NCBI GenBank assembly: GCA_009712635.1
Contig: WASS01000020.1
Location: forward strand, 1,187,208 to 1,251,207
Direction of reading: 5' to 3'
DNA length: 64,000 bases
Source: Hungatella sp.
GTDB taxonomy: Bacteria > Bacillota > Clostridia > Lachnospirales > Lachnospiraceae
Positions 61,457-64,000 of this stretch are shown in pieces. Below the pieces are notes generated by a model. The model was given only the letters and a program-made list of their open reading frames with translations. It made no database searches and was not told the origin of the DNA. A program made the position numbers and the translations under genes. Numbering within the stretch: position 1 is the first letter of the stretch; the number at the start of each line of letters is the position of its first letter.

Positions 61457-62099
61457 CCTTTAATTCGCCTGTAATCATATAGATAGTTCTTTCACATATA
61501 TTGGTGGAATGATCCGCTATTCTCTCAAGATACCGGCCCAGGAACAGAAGCTTCGTTCCCTGTTTTGTAAGTTCCCTTTTTTCTGTAATAACATTCAGGA
61601 TATCATTGATCACTGATTCATAGAGGCTGTCAACTTCTTCGTCTCTCTCAGCCGCCCTTTGCGCCAGGGAAATGTCCTCATTTACAAACGCATCAAGACT
61701 CATCTTCAGCATCTTTCTGCCGATCTCTGCCATCTTTGGTATATCAATAATGGATTGAATAATTGGTTCTTTTCCAATCTCAAGTGTGACCTTGGCAATA
61801 TTTACTGCATTGTCACCCATTCTTTCCAGATCCGTTATGATTTTTAAAACGGATGCAATTGTTCTTAAATCCTTTGCAAGGGGCTGCTGAAGGGCAAGAA
61901 GCATAATACACTCCTTTTCAATATCCATCTCCAGCTGATCTATTTCATCATCCAGTTTATAAACAGTCCTTGCAAGGTCAAGATCCTGTGTCTGTATGGA
62001 AGTCACTGCCGAATCAATAATATTATCAACGAGAGCTCCCATTGCTAATACTTTTTGCTTCACTTCAGTTATCTTCTGTGTAAAATGTTCTCTAACCAA
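61446..62099 (-). CDS. phoU: Phosphate signalling protein PhoU
   Basis: TTG start (LVREHFTQ, read as Met) with AGGAG 9 bases upstream; the next residues fit the usual PhoU N-terminus. 217 residues in two three-helix repeats, each with an acidic metal-binding segment (DEIDQLEMDIE near residue 49 and RDEEVDSLYESV near 150). PhoU couples the Pst transporter to phosphate-response signalling and inhibits uptake. Last gene of the pst operon, 16 bases after pstB. Confidence 0.95.
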   Translation of the reverse strand: MVREHFTQKITEVKQKVLAMGALVDNIIDSAVTSIQTQDLDLARTVYKLDDEIDQLEMDIEKECIMLLALQQPLAKDLRTIASVLKIITDLERMGDNAVNIAKVTLEIGKEPIIQSIIDIPKMAEIGRKMLKMSLDAFVNEDISLAQRAAERDEEVDSLYESVINDILNVITEKRELTKQGTKLLFLGRYLERIADHSTNICERTIYMITGELKEIN

Positions 62100-62115
62100 A
62101 ATTTTCGTCTCCTTT

Positions 62116-62877
62116 TTAGCCGAATCTACCGGTGAGGTAGTCGTTAGTTCTCTTATCCTTAGGAAATGAAAAAACTTCCTGGGTGTAACCTTGTTCTATT
62201 AAATCTCCCATCAGCATAAACGCTACCCGGTCTGCAATACGTCCCGCCTGCTGAACCGTGTGTGGAGCTATAACAATCGTGTACTGCTCTTTCAGCTGTA
62301 CTAAAGATTCTTCAATTTTGGCTGTTGATATAGGGTCAAGAGCCGAACATGGACGGTCAAGTAAAATTACCTCTGGTTCAAGTGCCAGCACTCTGGCAAT
62401 GCACAGGCGCTGCTGCTGACCGCCGGATAATCTGGCTGCAGGCGTATCCAGTCTGTCTTTGACATCATCCCACAGAGCCGACATCCGAAGTGACGTTTCC
62501 ACTTTTTCTTCCAGATCTGTCTTTGACTTCATTCCTCCCATACGGGGTCCCAAAACCACATTGTCAAAAATGGACATAGGCAGCGGTGTTGGTACATCAA
62601 AGACCATACCTACTCTGCGGCGCAGTTCTGTTACATTAACGTTAGTATCAAAGATATTCTTCCCGTCTAACAGTATCTCACCCTCCTGACGGGCTCCTGC
62701 TGTTAAATCACTGAGACGGTTCAATGTGCGAAGCAGTGTGGTAATACCACTGCCTGCCGGGCCAAAAACACCCAGAATCCGGTTTTCGGGTATTTCTAAG
62801 TTTAATTCTTTAATGACCTGTTTTTGTTCAAAAAAGAAATTTAATCCCTTTATATCTATTTTTGCTTTCTGCGTCAT
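62116..62877 (-). CDS. pstB: PstB-type phosphate ABC ATPase with degenerate ATP site
   Basis: A 253-residue ATPase of PstB length and pattern (TLLRTLNRLSD, VGMVFDVPTPLP, LSGGQQQRLCIARVLA, CSALDPIST). Three key residues are changed. Walker A reads GPAGSGITT, with Ile where Lys should be; the Q-loop reads VFDVP, with Asp for Gln; Walker B reads LLDRPCSALD, with Arg for the catalytic Glu. The signature and the switch His (APHTVQQAG) are kept. The codons are clear (ATT, GAT, CGT), so none is a one-base misreading of the canonical codon except possibly by multiple errors. It is placed normally between pstA and phoU. Whether it drives transport, or acts in regulation with another PstB elsewhere, is open. 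Confidence 0.9.
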   Translation of the reverse strand: MTQKAKIDIKGLNFFFEQKQVIKELNLEIPENRILGVFGPAGSGITTLLRTLNRLSDLTAGARQEGEILLDGKNIFDTNVNVTELRRRVGMVFDVPTPLPMSIFDNVVLGPRMGGMKSKTDLEEKVETSLRMSALWDDVKDRLDTPAARLSGGQQQRLCIARVLALEPEVILLDRPCSALDPISTAKIEESLVQLKEQYTIVIAPHTVQQAGRIADRVAFMLMGDLIEQGYTQEVFSFPKDKRTNDYLTGRFG

Positions 62878-62887
62878 TTTTCACCTC

Positions 62888-63724
62888 TTAACGGCCCTTC
62901 GCTATAAATCGATTGACCAGCATATTAAATCCTACATTAAGCAGAAGAATCAGAATAATGAGTAGCGCTGCTGTTCCGTAAGCGTTATCCATGGATATTC
63001 CCTCTCTCGCCAATATATAAAAATGTACTGCCATCGTCCGGGTCGGGGAAAACAGTGATTCAGGCATACGAAGTGCGGAACCAGCCGTTAATATGACAGC
63101 TGCTGTTTCAGCTACACATCTGCCGATACTTAATATCACACCATTTACAATACCAGGAAGGGCTGATGGAAGTACTGTCCTGGTTATTGTCTGTAATTTC
63201 GTCAATCCCAGAGAGAAGCCAACCTCCCTGTATAGCTGGGGAACCGTACGGATCGACTCTTCCGATGTACGTATAATCGTTGGCAGAATCATAATCGCCA
63301 TAGTTAATCCACCTGACAATATTGACCAGCCCATATTTAAGTATATCACAAAAAAGATAAATCCGAAAAGTCCATACACAATAGAAGGAATCCCCGCCAG
63401 AGATTCGGCGCTGAAACGGATAATCCGGGTGATTCTTCCCTCTCTTGTGTATTCCGTAAGATAAATTGCTGTTCCAATTCCAAATGGTGTTGCCACAATT
63501 ACTGCCACCGCAGTTACAACCAGTGTCCCTACAATGGAGGAGGAAATACCGCCGGAACGGCCCATGTCCCTGGGAATATCCGTCAAAAATTCCCAGCTGA
63601 GCATCGGGATGCCCTTTACCAGAATATATGCAATGATGGAAAAAAGAATGGCAATAACAAAAAGAGCTGCCGCCCAAATGGTAAACTTGGCTATCTTTTG
63701 AGAAGTGTTTGCATTCATTTTCAT
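62888..63724 (-). CDS. pstA: Phosphate ABC permease PstA
   Basis: Start at 63724 (MKMNANTSQ), GAGG 5 bases upstream. About 278 residues with six membrane segments, the PstA loop TAIYLTEYTREGRI and the permease motif region EVGFSLGLTKLQTITRTVLPSALPGI. It pairs with PstC to form the phosphate channel. The pstB start lies 10 bases downstream. Confidence 0.95.
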   Translation of the reverse strand: MKMNANTSQKIAKFTIWAAALFVIAILFSIIAYILVKGIPMLSWEFLTDIPRDMGRSGGISSSIVGTLVVTAVAVIVATPFGIGTAIYLTEYTREGRITRIIRFSAESLAGIPSIVYGLFGFIFFVIYLNMGWSILSGGLTMAIMILPTIIRTSEESIRTVPQLYREVGFSLGLTKLQTITRTVLPSALPGIVNGVILSIGRCVAETAAVILTAGSALRMPESLFSPTRTMAVHFYILAREGISMDNAYGTAALLIILILLLNVGFNMLVNRFIAKGR

Positions 63725-63731
63725 AGTGACC

Positions 63732-64000
63732 TCACCTCTTTCGTGTAATGTACTGGGCAGTGGCATTTAAAATCATGATAATAACAAATAATACAATACC
63801 CGTGGCAAAAAGCGCCTGCTGATGTTCACCGGATGCATATCCCATTTCAATACCGATATTGGTAGTCAGTGTTCTGACTGGGTCAAGAACGGAATGGGGA
63901 AGCGCAACCGCATTGCCCAGAACCATAATTACAGCCATTGTTTCACCAATTGCTCTACCTAAACCTAAAATAACAGCAGCTACTATACCAGACTTGGCAG
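63732..64000 (-). CDS. pstC: Phosphate ABC permease PstC, C-terminal part
   Basis: The frame is open to the right edge, so the gene begins outside the window. The visible 89 residues include [21 protein letters not shown], the PstC C-terminal hallmark, and two membrane segments, ending TAQYITRKR. It starts the pstC-pstA-pstB-phoU order; pstS and a Pho regulator are expected beyond the edge. Confidence 0.93.
   Translation of the reverse strand, partial: AKSGIVAAVILGLGRAIGETMAVIMVLGNAVALPHSVLDPVRTLTTNIGIEMGYASGEHQQALFATGIVLFVIIMILNATAQYITRKR

Noticed and set aside
63108-63677. 189-residue minus-strand frame in pstA
   Set aside because: Different frame of pstA with Gly/Tyr/Cys-rich nonsense composition; pstA is clear.
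1-64000. CRISPR array, tRNA or rRNA genes, IS elements
   Set aside because: No regularly spaced repeats, cloverleaf or rRNA-like sequence, and no transposase-like frame were seen on either strand.

Overview
The window reads as a chromosomal segment of an anaerobic, gut- or soil-type Clostridia, most likely Lachnospiraceae (Clostridium cluster XIVa, Lacrimispora/Hungatella-like). The evidence is moderate-to-low GC, strong AGGAGG Shine-Dalgarno (SD) sites, frequent TTG/GTG starts, many small flavodoxin-type oxidoreductases, carbohydrate ABC/PTS operons under LacI and AraC control, and an AgrC/AgrA-like two-component pair. No rRNA, tRNA, CRISPR array, IS element or prophage was seen. About four fifths of the genes are on the minus strand. 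The genus is inference; no marker gene is present.

Layout. 1-4.7 kb: 3' part of an ABC-F ATPase; a divergent HxlR/flavodoxin pair; a BAAT-type acyl-CoA thioesterase/acyltransferase with a MarR regulator, both preceded by similar operator-like sites; a truncated gamma-carbonic anhydrase. 4.7-13.4 kb: GH3 lipoprotein, YaiI/YqxD protein, TetR regulator, ferritin-like protein, acetate transporter, M15 peptidase and several secreted or unknown proteins, one with a structured 5' leader. 13.5-19.7 kb: a LacI-controlled sugar operon (alpha/beta hydrolase, DUF5060/DUF4038 glycosidase, beta-glucoside-type PTS IIBCA). 19.7-29.1 kb: a four-gene operon (serine hydrolase, YwbE, UMF1 transporter, phosphodiesterase) and a redox/regulator operon (flavodoxin, TetR, phosphodiesterase, MarR) behind a clear promoter/operator, then a DMT transporter and an acetyltransferase. 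29.2-35.4 kb: secreted metallophosphatase, GHKL/LytTR two-component pair, LigB dioxygenase, and an alkylation-repair operon (ogt-alkA-adaA).

35.5-50.8 kb: a long minus-strand gene run headed by a cyclic beta-1,2-glucan synthase that is split into two polypeptides at a domain boundary (GT84 plus glucoamylase-like domain, then GH94), followed by an HD phosphohydrolase, an M28-like protein with altered metal ligands, a heterodimeric ABC exporter, PhzF and a RibD-type reductase. 50.9-59.3 kb: an LplABC-type sugar ABC transporter with two Gfo/Idh/MocA dehydrogenases, divergent from a membrane-bound AraC sensor. 59.3-60.8 kb: a TetR fragment, a GNAT gene and about 0.5 kb of hairpin-rich non-coding DNA. 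60.8-64 kb: TetR regulator and the 3' part of a pstC-pstA-pstB-phoU operon.

The strongest unusual signals are: (1) a PstB whose Walker A lysine, Q-loop glutamine and Walker B glutamate are all replaced; (2) the split cyclic glucan synthase; (3) a 44-bp near-perfect palindrome that overlaps the SD of the BAAT-family gene; (4) a 12-bp perfect inverted repeat that can hide the SD of a small secreted protein. Starts were moved from the longest reading frame wherever a better SD decided the matter.
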